Positions 1 to 11,062 of a DNA stretch of 64,000 nucleotides are shown here, one piece after another; position 1 is the first letter of the stretch; each line of letters opens with the position of its first letter. The stretch is from Tubulanus polymorphus. Its lineage: Eukaryota > Nemertea > Palaeonemertea > Tubulaniformes > Tubulanidae. The stretch covers positions 16,524,001 through 16,588,000 of the forward strand of contig NC_134025.1 in NCBI RefSeq assembly GCF_964204645.1, given 5' to 3'. The position numbers and the translations under genes are program-made. A model generated the notes under the pieces. That model saw nothing but the letters and a program-made list of their open reading frames with translations. It had not been told where the DNA came from and ran no database searches.

Positions 1-2
1 CA

Positions 3-626
3 GTTGAGAAGTTCTGGGAAATAGAGAACTTTGGGTCCACAAAAGAAATCCTAAGTCAAAAAGATCAACAGGCGCTCAAGACAGTGGAAGGGTCGCTAAC
101 ATACCAAGAAGGGCGTTATGAAGTAGCAGTACCATGGAAGGGTGAAGTAAGAAAACTTGAAGACAATTACCAGGTTGCACTCAAACTTCTTGAGAACACA
201 GAAAGTCGGTTGAGAAGAAATCCAGAAATAGCAGAGGCGTATAAAACGACGATCCAGAAATACATAGAGAAGAAATACATAGAAAAGATACCTAAAAGAG
301 AAGACACCAGCAGAGGTCATTGGTATTTACCACATTTTCCAGTGATTCGTCCAGGTAGGTCAACGACAAAAACAAGAATAGTTTTTTATACTTCAGCGAA
401 GTTTGCAGGCACATCACTCAACGATACGATCTATCAAGGGCCAAAGCTACAGCGAGACTTGTTTGACGTGTTGTTGAGATTCAGAAGATATCCGATAGCT
501 ATTGTGTGTGACATCGCAGAGATGTACCTTCAAATATCTGTAGCACCTGAAGATAGGCCATACCACAGATTCCTATGGCGGGACCTGCAGACGAACAAGC
601 CACCAGATGTATATGAGTTTAATTAA
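3..626 (+). pseudogene. BEL/Pao retrotransposon pol fragment (start of reverse transcriptase)
   Basis: An open frame enters from the left edge of the window and stops at 624-626. It matches the linker and the first RT blocks of BEL/Pao polyproteins. Visible motifs are a WYLPHFPVIRPG block, a KTRIVF strand, a SLND..YQGPKL block and the first catalytic region VCDIAEMYLQI, whose Asp is the first metal-binding RT residue. The frame ends soon after a RFLWRD block, before the second catalytic region, and the sequence after it turns into plain AT-rich DNA. The copy is therefore cut off inside RT, by truncation or later replacement. No start codon is expected because the element's polyprotein continues to the left. 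Family assignment is firm, but the copy cannot be active. Confidence 0.88.
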
Positions 627-1646
627 GACATTTTTTTTTGATATTTTCCGTCTTTATTTTGATCTAATTGTCAGTAAAAAATCAGTCTTCTCCCATCAGT
701 TGAATTCAATCAAATAGTTTTCACTATTTTTCATTTGTTCTGCTCATAATCTCTAATCTAGACTACCAATGTTTAATTTTGATGCTGATTAAACATACAC
801 TCATGTAAATTTTGGTTCATATTAAGAATTTCGTTTCTTGTTAAATCTTTTGCCAGATACCCTGTTATCAATACGCATAAATACGCTGTAGTAACATATG
901 GTTCTGATATTTGTAGTGATACGTAACAATAGACATAAACTCTATGCTGATGCTATAGTTAGGGGCAGAGTTGTATCTAGAGTGACTAGTTCAGATCTGA
1001 AGTTTCTGAAGATACTCTGTGAGGATGTGAAATGTAATGACCGATTTCCAACTCCGATTAATGATTACAATTGAGATTAATGTTGAAATTGTTAACAAAT
1101 TGTCATTAGTTATAAAGTTATGAGATAAATTCCCTTTTCATGGCAATATTAATTCAATGAAGAATTCGATTTGAAGCAATTTTCATGCAAAGGTCTGGCA
1201 TTTATTTTTGAATTCTTAAATTAGGAAGCAATCATTAATTCAGGCAAACCACTCAAACCAATTCAGGCACACCTTTAAGATAATGGATTATTTTTAATGG
1301 GAGTCTGGGGGTATTAAACACACCTGCAGATTTCCCAGGTTTATTTCCTAATTGCTAATTTGGGAGTCTGGATATTGAAGAAATTCATTTTCAGTGCTGT
1401 TATCAAAATAAACCGTTATTAGAATTAACTAGCCATTAAACACGTGCATTTGTTGCTTGCGCATTCATTTATTGACTTCGTCATATGTCAACGGAGTCTT
1501 CATAATGGCTCTGGAGACCTTTTTGCAAATAACTTGCTCACAAAATGCCGTGCACGTAAACTCATCTGTTGTACCATACACTTACGTTATGTGATAAGTG
1601 CCATTCAAAATAGAACCAAACAGAGATACTTCCTGTTAGGTAGTAA
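627..1646. other. No gene recognised
   Basis: AT-rich sequence between the BEL/Pao fragment and the first copy of the composite repeat. I see no coding signal longer than chance, no array and no RNA gene. Confidence 0.6.
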
Positions 1647-1648
1647 TT

Positions 1649-1678
1649 AGGGTTTTCTGTTACATCACAGAAAACCCT
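1649..1678. repeat. Perfect 12-bp hairpin at the end of module A
   Basis: Two perfect complementary 12-mers, AGGGTTTTCTGT and ACAGAAAACCCT, flank a 6-base loop. The left half is shared with copy 2 (near 34228-34246) but the right half is not, so the hairpin is peculiar to this copy. It sits at the boundary where homology between the copies ends. Confidence 0.75.
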
Positions 1679-2739
1679 ATTTAGATTCGCGTGTTTCTTC
1701 TTATTATTATTTTGTCACACTATTTTCACTAAAAGAACTAAGGCTTTGTTACCTTGCCGCTGTTGTCGATACAATCCATATGATATCGTTCACCTCACTG
1801 AGATCTACAAATACTCTGCGTGTTTTTTCACGAATCATTGTTACAAAAGCACTGTGGGGTGTAAACATCGAAAATTTAGCCCCATTCAATGGGGCGACAT
1901 GTTTTTCGAGTCGTCATCCCGAAATCAACCCGCAGGCCGATTGTCACTTGGATTATCAATTCAAGTATAAATGAACTAATTTATTGCCGCAGACTTCACA
2001 TTCAGCCGCGGTCTTCAAACAGTGATTTTAACAATAGCCCATTTTCCTCATCAAATCATATTACCGATACTCTGGAAATTTACTACTTTAGATTTTAAAA
2101 GCACTGTCGAGCCGTAAACATCGATGAATCGACGTGTGTTTATTGCATCGTACATCGTCGTTCCGGGGATCAGCTGCGAGTTTCTCCTCATCATGAGAAT
2201 CAAATCGAGTACAAATTAATTTATTACTACCAGTGATTTGGCTGCGGGTTTCAAGGAGTTAGTTTAACAATACCTATTTTTCTTTACCGAATTAACCGTT
2301 TATTTACCTCGATAAATCTTTAGTGTACCGGGGATTCGTAGGCCTAAACTAAACACGCTGAAGATATATAGCGGAGAAAAGCTGTTATGTCTACGAGGTA
2401 TCAAAATAAAAGAATGTATTACTTTATTCGGCCGCGGGCTTCAACCTCTATATCAATACCATCAATACTCTATATTTCCTACAGTACATACCGATCATTG
2501 TCAAATGCACAAGGTATTTACTAAATACAAGTATATAACACACTCCTATCCGTATGCTGGACTCACACTTGACATTCGGAGTAAGCGTTCGCTGTGGAGG
2601 AAAGGAGATCGTTCGCTGTGTCGCTTGAAGATTTAACGAGTTTTACGCGACCTTAAGGCTTAGGCCTACCGGTACTGACCTTTACTGTCTCAAACACAGT
2701 ATAATTGTTGCGTTTATTAACGGACTCATTGGATTGAAC

Positions 2740-5236
2740 ACGATTGGTAGAACACTATATCCGTGTTGACGCGTTGAGGAGAGAATCCCACAATGATAAT
2801 AAAAAGTCCGAAAATGAAACTTCGAGATAGTAGTTTATTTCAACGTTTCGACTATATCCTAATAGTCATCTTCAGGAATAATGAGATACTACAGAAATTA
2901 TGAGATATATATATACAATCCAGAGACAAAGAGACTAATTCAAGTAATCAAAGATGATACAAACTAAAGGAAAATTAACGTAGAAACAGTTACACGCTAA
3001 AGTAGATTAAAGGGAAGCAAACTAAGGGGGTAATTATAAACAACAATAGTGAGTATAAATATAAATGAAACTTAAAGTCAGTAGTAAAAAGAAAGACAAA
3101 CTAGGGGGCACTTAAATTAAAACAAAGGTGAAAACAAGTTAAGTCAGAGACGAAATTGATGAGAGAACAAATAACAAATAATCAAAGGGGAAATCAAGTG
3201 TTGAGTTTAACCAGTTTACAGAGGAATTTTGACATAAGTTTATTATGGGGTGAAAAACCATTGTTAAGGGTTACAACGTTGTTCGAATTTTCAATAATTA
3301 ATGCAGATTCCAAAATATGTCTTCTAGTTTTATCGCTGCAAGGGTAAATTAGTTCACCATTAGCAAAATCAAAATTGTGTGAAGTCTGAAAAACATGACT
3401 AGTAACTCCGCTTTCAGGTTTAAAGTTTTTTACATCTAATTTATGCTCTTTTATGCGTTGATTGAGGTTCCGACCTGTTTCTCCTATATATACTTTGTCG
3501 CAAACTTTACAAGGTATTTTATAAATTCCACAGTTTAGCGATTCGGTTTTCGGTTTGTTATTAATCAATATGTTACTAAGTTTATTATTGTATTTAAAGA
3601 TAAGTTGTTTATTTAGTGACCGAAGAGAAACTTTAGAATTCTCGAGGAAAGGTACATACGGTACAATGATAGGCTGTTTATCGGTAGCCAACGTAGGAGT
3701 TCTAAAGTTGTTATTTCTAAAATGCGTAGTACGAGCTTTAATTAGAGCTTTTTTCAATAGGAAATCGGGGTAGGCAAGTTTTTTGAGAGATTGGTTAATA
3801 TGTTGAATTTCATCGGGTAGAAATGAGGGGTCGCAAATTCTCAAAGCGCGAAGAAATAATCCTTGAGCTAAACGGAGTTTAATATCCGGAGAAGTAAAAG
3901 AGAAGTAATGGAGGTAGGATTCAGCGTTGGTAGGTTTCCTATAAACCGCGAATTTCAAAAAGGATCCACAGTTAAAAATCAAAACATCCAGAAAAGGTAT
4001 TTTACTATTAGATTCCCATTCATACGTAAAAGCCAGAGACGGGTAAAGGGAGTTTAAGTATATAAGAAAGTTATCAACATTGAAGTCAAAGGGAACCAAA
4101 GCCAGAACATCGTCAACATATCTGAGCCAGATTTTAGGGTGAATATCAGTATAAAGAGGCAATATTTCAGATTCAACATGTTCTAGGAATAAATTAGCTA
4201 GAATAGGACTAAGAGGATTTCCCATAGCGATACCGAATGTCTGTTCGTAAAAACAATTGTTGAATTCAAAAAAGGAGTCCGTCGTACAAATAGAGATAAG
4301 GTCGATACAATCCGTAGAAATGCCGAAGTTAATATTAAGTGATGGTAATCTGCGTTTTAAGAAATCAAGAGTAGGTCCAAGAGGAACATTGGTAAAAAGG
4401 GAAGTAACATCAAATGATATAAATTTGTCGTTGCCAGGGATAATATTCTTAATACGTTCAAGTAAGTGTTGATTATGGCGAAGGTGCGACGGAGAGAACG
4501 AACCGAGCACCGGAGATAACTGTTTCACGAGAAATGGAGAAACGGTATGTAGGAGAATTACAATTGGAGACTATAGGGCGCAGTGGAACATTATCTTTAT
4601 GAATTTAAGGCAATCCATAGATATATGGTAAAGAGGGGAGACGTGAATGGAACTTATTCAGAGTTTCTTTAGCGGAGGGGAAACGTTTAATAATATCCGA
4701 AAGACTTCTGTTGAAATTAGCTTGCATACGAGGAAGAGGATTCGATTTAAGTTTCTTATAAACACCAGGATTATCCAAGAGAGATTGCATTTTAACATTA
4801 TAATCATCCAGATCTAAAATCACAATCTTGCCACCTTTATCAGCCTTAGATATTTTAATAGTCTTTAACTTCCGTAGTTCTTGGAGGGCGAGCCGAAATC
4901 GACGAGGTAGATATTCAAAGAGGTTCCTGTTGAGTTGATCGCAAATAGCCTGTCTTTCTTTTTACTACTGACTTTAAGTTTCATTTATATTTATACTCAC
5001 TATTGTTGTTTATAATGACCCCCTTAGTTTGCTTCCCTTTAATCTACTTTAGCGTGTAACTGTTTCTACGTTAATTTTCCTTTAGTTTGTATCATCTCTG
5101 ATTACTTGAATTAGTCTCTTTGTCTCTGGATTGTATATATATATCTCTCATAATTTCTGTAGTATCTCATTATTCCTGAAGATGACTATTAGGATATAGT
5201 CGAAATGTTGAAATAAACTACTATCTCGAAGTTTCA
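2740..5236 (-). mobile_element. Penelope-like retroelement with inverted terminal pLTRs and 14-bp target duplication
   Basis: The insertion splits module A of the composite repeat. The 14-mer TCATTGGATTGAAC is present at 2726-2739 and again at 5237-5250, and occurs once in the uninterrupted copy 2 (antisense, about 33239-33252), which proves insertion and defines both ends. The element body holds an RT plus GIY-YIG endonuclease reading frame on the minus strand. About 280 bp at 2813-3096 is repeated in inverted orientation at 4953-5236, which corresponds to the pLTRs of this class. Target duplications of this length and inverted pLTRs are known for Penelope-like elements. The 5' part of the coding region is missing, so this is a truncated, inactive copy. 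Confidence 0.92.
3194..4962 (-). pseudogene. Penelope-like RT with C-terminal GIY-YIG endonuclease, broken
   Basis: Reverse transcriptase for retroposition by a Penelope-like element. From the N-terminal side, an ADKGGKIVILDLDDY block (about 4850-4800) is typical of Penelope RTs. Then come a SLFTNVPL finger block, AMGNPLSPILANLF, and the catalytic YVDD (encoded by 4109-4120). The C-terminus has a GIY-YIG nuclease with CGIYKIPCKVC and VYIGETGR, which nicks target DNA. Two lesions break it: a stop codon near 4603-4605, right after the YIYGLP motif, and a one-base frame change near 4528-4545. The largest open piece (3194-4528) begins at an internal GTG and is not a true start. The frame is open up to the right pLTR at about 4962 with no initiator, so the N-terminus is lost. 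Family assignment is very secure. Confidence 0.93.
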
Positions 5237-5594
5237 TCATTGGATTGAACTTCAAAACAAAATTTACGATATTCAGGAGGGTTGTTATTCTATAGGCCTA
5301 CGACCAATCCGTCCGGATGTTAGGCCTACGCATATACATAGGCTTACATAGGCTAGTAGCCTCTACTAGGTTAAAGCTAAGTTCACTGTAAAGGAGGAAT
5401 CAGATTTATTAAAATGCATGTTAATTAGTGATTAACTGGTTCTGACTTGCGACGATCAATCACAATTATCAATTTTATTGGCAAAAATGAAGTTTTTTTG
5501 AAAATTTCGTCTGAGCAGACAGCTTTATAAGCCAGACTTTTCATTTGAATTTTTTCATCATAAATGGAACAGGTATTTCATTAATTGCTAATGA

Positions 5595-5907
5595 CTTAAG
5601 CCGGACGTAGGTCGGCTTTGCGACGGCTTGTGACTCACTGCAACGCCATTCACTGCGACTGCCAGCGACGATTGTGTCGCAACGACTCATCGACATATGC
5701 TCCCTTGCGACAGTCACAAGGAGTCGCACGTGTTCTACTTTCTGCGACGCGACACGGCTGTCACAACCGACCTACGCGCTCTTGCGACTGGAGAAACTAG
5801 TCGCACACAGTCGCTGACAATCGTATCGCAACGGACTTGCAGCGAAACTTGCGATGCAACACGAGGATCGCATCGCGTCGCAAGGCCGACCTACGTCCGG
5901 CTTTAAG
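5595..5907. mobile_element. Small inverted-repeat element (MITE-like), 313 bp
   Basis: The ends are near-perfect inverted repeats of about 31 bp: the left begins CTTAAGCCGGACGTAGGTCG, and the right is its complement with one extra T and one other mismatch. The inside is full of TGCGAC/GTCGCA words in both orientations and would fold strongly. There is no coding capacity. I cannot fix the target duplication; TTAA or TAA at the ends are candidates. It occupies the middle of composite repeat copy 1, so it may be part of that repeat's variable centre rather than a separate insertion. Confidence 0.65.
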
Positions 5908-5929
5908 TAACTGTGGAGCCCCAGAAATA

Positions 5930-6460
5930 TCTTTTTTTCGTTCATAAGACCTTTCGCTTGATAATCCTTTCATCGGAACAAAATCTATTTCGTTCGAATC
6001 AATAATATTCTGTTCAATTGAACCAATTTGAACAAATCGTTAGAACAAAGTTGAAAAAACTTTTTTTTGTCCAAACGAAAGGTTTTTCGTTCGAACAATC
6101 ATTCGATCGAACGGAATCGTTTTAATTTTGAACAGAATTTTCTTGTCAAAAGCATTAAGTTTTTCGTTCGAACAAGTATATTGTAAAAAGTTTTTTCTTC
6201 GAACCAAAAGTATTAAGTATTTCGTTCAATCGAACAGAATTGTTTTCTCTCTGGTTTTTTCTCTCAACCAAATTTTTTTGCCGGGACAAAAAGTTCTTCA
6301 TTTCAACAAACATAGCTTTTTATTCGAACACATTTTTGTCAGAATGAAGAAAAGTTTTGGTTCAAACAAAAAGCGTATTGTTCGATCAAACAGAATTGTT
6401 TTCATTCGAACAAGATTTTCTTGTCGGAACATTAAGTTTTTTGGTCGAACGGCGTGTTAA
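5930..6460. repeat. Degenerate array of TTCGTTCGAACAA-type palindromic motifs
   Basis: About 530 bp in which TTCGTTCGAACAA and variants (TTCGAACAA, TCGTTCGAAC, TCGATCGAACAGAATTG) recur every 20-40 bases, separated by T-rich spacers. The core TTCGAA is self-complementary, so each unit has dyad symmetry. A 110-codon open frame at 6128-6460 is a by-product of the array. It sits in the same position within copy 1 as the other dyad arrays do in copy 2. Confidence 0.7.
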
Positions 6461-6469
6461 GGTCGTTTT

Positions 6470-6780
6470 GGAAATTTACTCGGTATATTTTGGATTACAG
6501 TGTATGTCAGGACATTAAACAGAAGACGACTTAGGATACTACTTTGCGTGACTCCACTAGTTAGACCGACTTATTCCAAGATTCTGTTGATTTCGGCTAC
6601 AAGTTTTTGTTCAGAGATAACTGCTGAGCCATTTGAGTGACCTATCATTGACACCGCTTTCTAATAGCCTGTTTAGTAATGGCTGATGTTGAACCTTATC
6701 AAATGCTTTGTCAAAATCCACCGTTGAACAGGATTCAAGACTGTGCAGAAAACCCGTTATCGCTGCTATGCAGCTATATT
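6470..6780 (-). pseudogene. LINE reverse transcriptase fragment inside composite repeat copy 1
   Basis: The minus-strand frame contains STVDFDKAFDKVQHQ, then LLNRLLESGV and LKWLSSYL. These are RT blocks 3 and 4 of a non-LTR retrotransposon, including the first catalytic Asp. A degenerate GVPQGS-type block follows after frame breaks, and the match ends before the YADD box. The same fragment with the same endpoints lies at 31314-31625 in the opposite orientation. Clean open reading covers only 6611-6784. RT identity is secure; the clade (CR1/L2/Jockey-like) is not. Confidence 0.8.
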
Positions 6781-7121
6781 GAGCATTCAAAGTTTGGTAT
6801 TTTTTCGTGATATTATGTTCCATCCGGAAAATTAATACCTTCATTGTGTGGAGATCACTTGGGCTCTTTCAGCTTATCTCTGCTCTTCAACGGTTCAGAC
6901 CGCAGCCTACATAATCACGCTTTTGGCGTCATTATGAGAAAGCTGCGCTCTGATTGGTTGTGTAGGGAATACACTCAGCAGCTGGGGTATTCCCCAAAAA
7001 ACCAGTTTAGATGAACACAAAATTGCACGTGGGATACACGCCATTTTGACATCTTGGGTAAGTGCAGTTCATCTTTTTTGCTGAATATGATAGAATTATC
7101 TAATGTAGCGTAAAAACCCAG

Positions 7122-7545
7122 TTAACACATTCGCTGGCGCTGACGAGATAAATCGTCATGCAGATTGCCATGACGAGTTATATCATCTATTCAACGTCAT
7201 TTCATAGCGTTATGAATGACCTGGCAGAGGCGAGAAACCTACTAAGAATTGTCTGGCAGTATGGAGAGACTAAGGTGTCAAGACTCAAGTCTGGTGCACA
7301 CTTGAAAACTTTTTGATAAAAATCTTCAGAAAGCAAAGCATTTTATCTTCTTTTCCAGCAAATATTTAAAGAGAATATAACAACTAAAATCATTTTATAT
7401 CATTTTTACCATGAAACTTTTATCTTTTGGATATCTTAGATTTTTCACACTGACAATGGGGACAAGAAAAAAGAAAGGATCTCTTCACCATTGCCAGTGA
7501 AGAGTTATCTCGTCATTGTTTTTTTAGCATTGGTTGACGTCATGC
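7122..7545. mobile_element. Probable piggyBac-type element remnant (one clear end)
   Basis: TTAACACATTCGCTGGC at 7122 resembles the end of the piggyBac derivative at 53511 (TTAACACGTTGACTGCC). It is followed by a subterminal palindrome, TGACGAGATAAATCGTCA, and a second dyad copy, just as at 53511. Near 7485-7520 a related sequence in reverse (TGCCAGTGAAGAGTTATCTCGTCA) may be the other subterminal region, but no closing TTAA was found. No transposase is visible between them. This is an inference from end structure only. Confidence 0.4.
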
Positions 7546-7755
7546 CAATGCTAGTAAAATGGATCGAAAATAGTAGTACGAAAAAATAGCGCCGACTCTT
7601 CTCATTTTCATAGTATCTTCAAATTGTCACTCCATTCACGTAAAACATTAGAAACAGCTGAAAATGACTAAAAAAAATGTTTCAATGATTCCCCACCACA
7701 TAGCGTCGCCAGATTTCTGATTTAACGATCCAAAAAATTATTCGATCGCATTTTT
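7525..7755. repeat. Medium-copy repeat C, copy 1
   Basis: About 230 bp that recurs nearly intact at 22769-23020 and in diverged form at 13500-13700. It opens with the hairpin TAGCATTGG...CCAATGCTA around a TGACGTCA-like centre. It is non-coding, and the class is unknown. Confidence 0.7.
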
Positions 7756-9516
7756 CTCGTGAAACTTGAATCGAAAAACATTATTCCTTTGAATTTTTGT
7801 TGTAGAGGCTGTAGAAATTCATTGCAAGTTTTTGTAGAGTTTTGAAGTGTTAGTTTTCATCGTTTGACTACTTAGTCTTAAATGACTATGAAAAATAGTA
7901 AATAGTAAACGAGTATGAATTTATTTATTCCTTAGTGAGATCGAAATCTGTGAGTGCTTATAAGACACTGTATAGTATGCTTGTGTTGCTGAACTATAGG
8001 TGAACTATGGAACAGCAGTAACAGTGCTGAGAGCTTGCTATAGTGTACTTTAATAGCTTCATAGCAGCGGATTTAAATCTGCATCTTCAATTTGATCGAT
8101 TTAGCCTATTCAAATTACTCAGTGATTCTTTGAAATAGGTTTATGCAATCGACAATAGATCCTTCTACCTCCCTGGCCAGTTTCAAAGCTGTAAAACAAT
8201 CTGGCATTGAGATATACCTAAAAGAAAATTCACGCAGTTTCCTCAAAATTCAATGCATTTCTATAGACACTATTTCTCAGCTCTGCCTTTGATGACGTTG
8301 CGCGCACCTGCTGATTTAGCCACCACTTAACAGTAAGCGATGTTAACAAGGAAATGAGGTAAAAAATCATGTTATAAAACCACAACTTGCGCGTAAACTA
8401 GTGTCAGTTACCCTTTACGTATGGCAATGCTGGGTCCAATGCGGATGGAACTCTGACTTTGATTTAATCCGTCAATGTCTTAAGCCCGCAAAATTCTTAG
8501 AAAAAGTAAACAACTGCAATGTTAGCAGGTTTTTTCTGTCAATTTATCTAGAGGCAAACTGTCATCTACCTAGGCTGATGTGTAACGTAGCTACATTGCA
8601 TCGATATGAAAGTATCCAGCGTAATTTCTAGTTGCATGTGATTTTTTTTCAACCTCATGCCTTTCTAGTAATTATTAATCATCAATTCAAATTTCTCCTT
8701 TATTTATGTCACCTGGGACCTCTTAGCTGCATATGGGCTGTGTAACCATAAAATGAGAATATATTTCCATTTTTTTTTCAGATTCATTGTTCTCAATTTC
8801 TGCTTCGGGATCCCTCCCTGCCTCGTGCAAGTTTTTTTTTCAGTATTTCTGTCATTTCAATATTGGACGGGACAAGTAATTGAGACAGTCATCTTAGACT
8901 TGCATGGGGTTTGGGGGATGAATGAAAATGGCTTGGCTGGGTGGGAGCATTTGCCAACATTTTTCTTAAGCCAACGGTAACTAGATCATTGGGTTTTTCA
9001 TCGCCGGCCTTAGATATCCTAACTTGATTAGCCCCAACAGTGTATTGAATACATTGTATTTGTGTTTGGATTAGGGAGAAACTAAATTGGTACATTTTTC
9101 ATTGTTTCAGATTTTGACAAATAGATGTTGAATGATATGTACAATCCCTACCTACACTAGACAGTGGTTTCTATTCGTCTATACTACAGCAAACACCGCT
9201 TTCCTCGGAATAGCTTTGAAATCAATACTCCATGAGAGTAAAGGCATTTCCTATCTGAAACAACCTTTTGGTACCAGCACACGCAGTAGTGATAGATCGG
9301 ATCCCTCAGACCGCACATTTAAAAAAAGTTGAAGTCAATATGATTCAAGTCTCAGCGGACTATTTTCTGTTCTGTTCATCAACAACTTGTTGGCAATCAA
9401 ACTGTTATGTGTTTTGAAAAATATCGAGAAGCAGATCGATTTTGATTTAATCACATATGTTTCATTAAGCCACCTATCTTCACTTCAAATCCATAAAATA
9501 GAGAGCTTGAATGTTT
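7756..9516. other. No gene recognised
   Basis: Intron or upstream sequence of the KCNQ gene. Short open frames at 8401-8631 and 8753-8980 show no family motif. I looked here for the S6-to-helix-A exon of the channel and did not find it. Confidence 0.55.
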
Positions 9517-9800
9517 GAATTTTGAAAAAGGAACTCGTTAAAATTCTTATGAGCTTTTTCGCGAAAATGTGAATGCGAAAATATCTGTTTTAAGAAGCCA
9601 ATCAGAAAGCAAAGACTCCTCTATGATTGGCAGAGATAAGCAAGTGTTCATGTGTTCCCACATTATCATCTACTTTTTTACTTCCAGGGTTTATTTTAAG
9701 ATTTAAAATTATGTTTCAAGATCGATTTCTGTGAAATTGTTAGTTGATTTGGTGTTTGGTAGGAATATTTTTATTTGCACTACAGAAAATAGAGCTATTA
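9517..9800 (+). repeat. Repeat D, partial copy
   Basis: About 280 bp matching the middle of repeat D, which is more complete at 43579-44390 and 61894-62669. The shared wording includes GAATTTTGAAAAAGG, GAGCTTTTTCGCGAAAAT, AATCAGAAAGCAAAG and ATTTTTATTTGCACTACAG. Both ends are missing. Confidence 0.75.
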
Positions 9801-9832
9801 ATCAGATCCGTTTTCTCTATCTGCGCGAAGTA

Positions 9833-9990
9833 GGTACGCGATCGCGTAATGACTTTTTGCACGGGTTGTTACTTTGCGCAGAATAAACCTGCGCGAGCTG
9901 TGATGAACAGGTGCGCAATCGCGTATTGATGTACTGCATACTGTGCGAGTCCTTCGTGCAGAATGAACCTGCGCGAGTTGTGATGAATAG
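9833..9990. repeat. Two tandem 77-80 bp units rich in GCGCGA words
   Basis: Unit 1 (9833-9909) and unit 2 (9910-9990) both run from GGT(A/G)CGC(G/A)ATCGCGTA to CCTGCGCGAG(C/T)TGTGATGAA. They form a GC-rich, CpG-rich patch in AT-rich surroundings. There is no coding signal. Confidence 0.65.
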
Positions 9991-11062
9991 ATTTTACTTT
10001 ATTCAATTAATTATCCAGCGATCAAGATTTTCCACTATTTGAATTTGTCAAGAAGCAATATTTAGAAATGTTGTTATTTGTAAATTATCGCTAAAAAGCT
10101 AAAGATATAATGGTTTTGATTTTATATGCCTAAAGACGATAATTACATTGATGTAGTGTATCAAACTTGTAACTTGTAGTATATCTAAATAGTGATACTA
10201 TACGTGAAAAGTAGCTTAAATTACCTTTATCTGTTTATTAATCCTAATGTCATGAAATGATCCTGGTCTTGTTATATGATTATATTAGTGTATTCCAACA
10301 TGTCCTACGTAAACTGAACGGTTCTGTTCTGGCCCAAGCTTATATTTTATTAATTCTATCGTGCACGCGAACTTTATTACATTTTATCGCACGAGAACTT
10401 AATTACATTCGATCGCGCGCGTTAAAGCCTGGCACACACGAGGCAATTTTTAGTCGTCGTGTTGCGACCGATTTTTTCTCGCGAAATGCCGCACACCTCG
10501 TTCAAAAATCTAAAAATATAAACCATTTTTTTATCACTTCCACTTATCCACAAAGAATAACCACACATCCTGATTTCTTCGAAAATTGTTGGTCGTTGAG
10601 CGTTGGTCGTTTTCCGTTGTAAATGATGTTGTAAGTGATGATAAGTGTTTGAAGAATCAAAGAATACTGTTTAATGTGCTGAGAAATTGCAGATTTTTAT
10701 ACGGTTCTTCTATCGTTGTCTTCAGAGTTTTTAGAACAATTAGTTTACACAGCTTTTACACAGCCGGTATTTTAAAATAAATTGGCGAATGGGATTACTC
10801 ATTAGGCACGTGCCACAATTTCTGCTTTGTTTAACATTTTGGCTACTTATTGTAAGAATTACTCGCATTTGAAACTTAAAGAATACCGGTATCAATTGTA
10901 ATGCTTTCTTTGTTCGTTACCTCAGGTGCCAACACTGGATCGGTACTTAGTTTAAAAATGCATTTAAATAGTAGTTTATACTAGACTTATAATTAGTTAA
11001 CGGCAGAAATTCATAATAAATGTGTATAAACATAGTAATCAAGTTATATCCAGTCAGGCGTA
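9991..11062. other. No gene recognised
   Basis: AT-rich, with a short GC-rich block near 10422-10500 (AAAGCCTGGCACACACGAGG) that resembles ends of MITE-type repeats, but no partner end was found. The 121-codon open frame at 10257-10622 has no recognisable motif. Confidence 0.5.

Larger units (their letters stand above)
1647..6780 (-). mobile_element. Composite repeat, copy 1 (inverted relative to copy 2), split by a Penelope insertion
   Basis: Read on the minus strand this copy starts with an RT fragment (6780 down to 6470), continues through a block of dyad-rich sequence (6460-5595), and ends in a conserved module called module A here (5376-5251 and 2725-1647). The same order and orientation occur in copy 2 at 31314-34246. 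Without the Penelope insertion and its duplicated target the copy is about 2.6 kb, close to copy 2. The shared terminal sequence at 1647 reads ATTAGGGTTTTCTGT. Module A carries several TAGGCCTA-type motifs. No terminal inverted repeat joins the two ends and no transposase or complete RT is present, so the mobilising machinery is unknown. That it is one mobile unit is an inference from matching ends and order. Confidence 0.6.

Noticed and set aside
5175-5215. Hammerhead ribozyme in the Penelope pLTR
   Set aside because: There is a stem followed by GAAAC, but the CTGATGA core reads CTGAAGATGA; without a covariance search I do not call it.
6128-6460. 110-codon plus-strand protein
   Set aside because: It falls wholly within the TTCGTTCGAACAA array; low-complexity Phe/Arg/Ser-rich reading with no motif.
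8753-8980. Upstream KCNQ exon (S6 region)
   Set aside because: An acceptor-like TTTTTTTTTCAG precedes it, but the reading lacks the PAGILGSGFALK and QKHFNR blocks expected for that exon.
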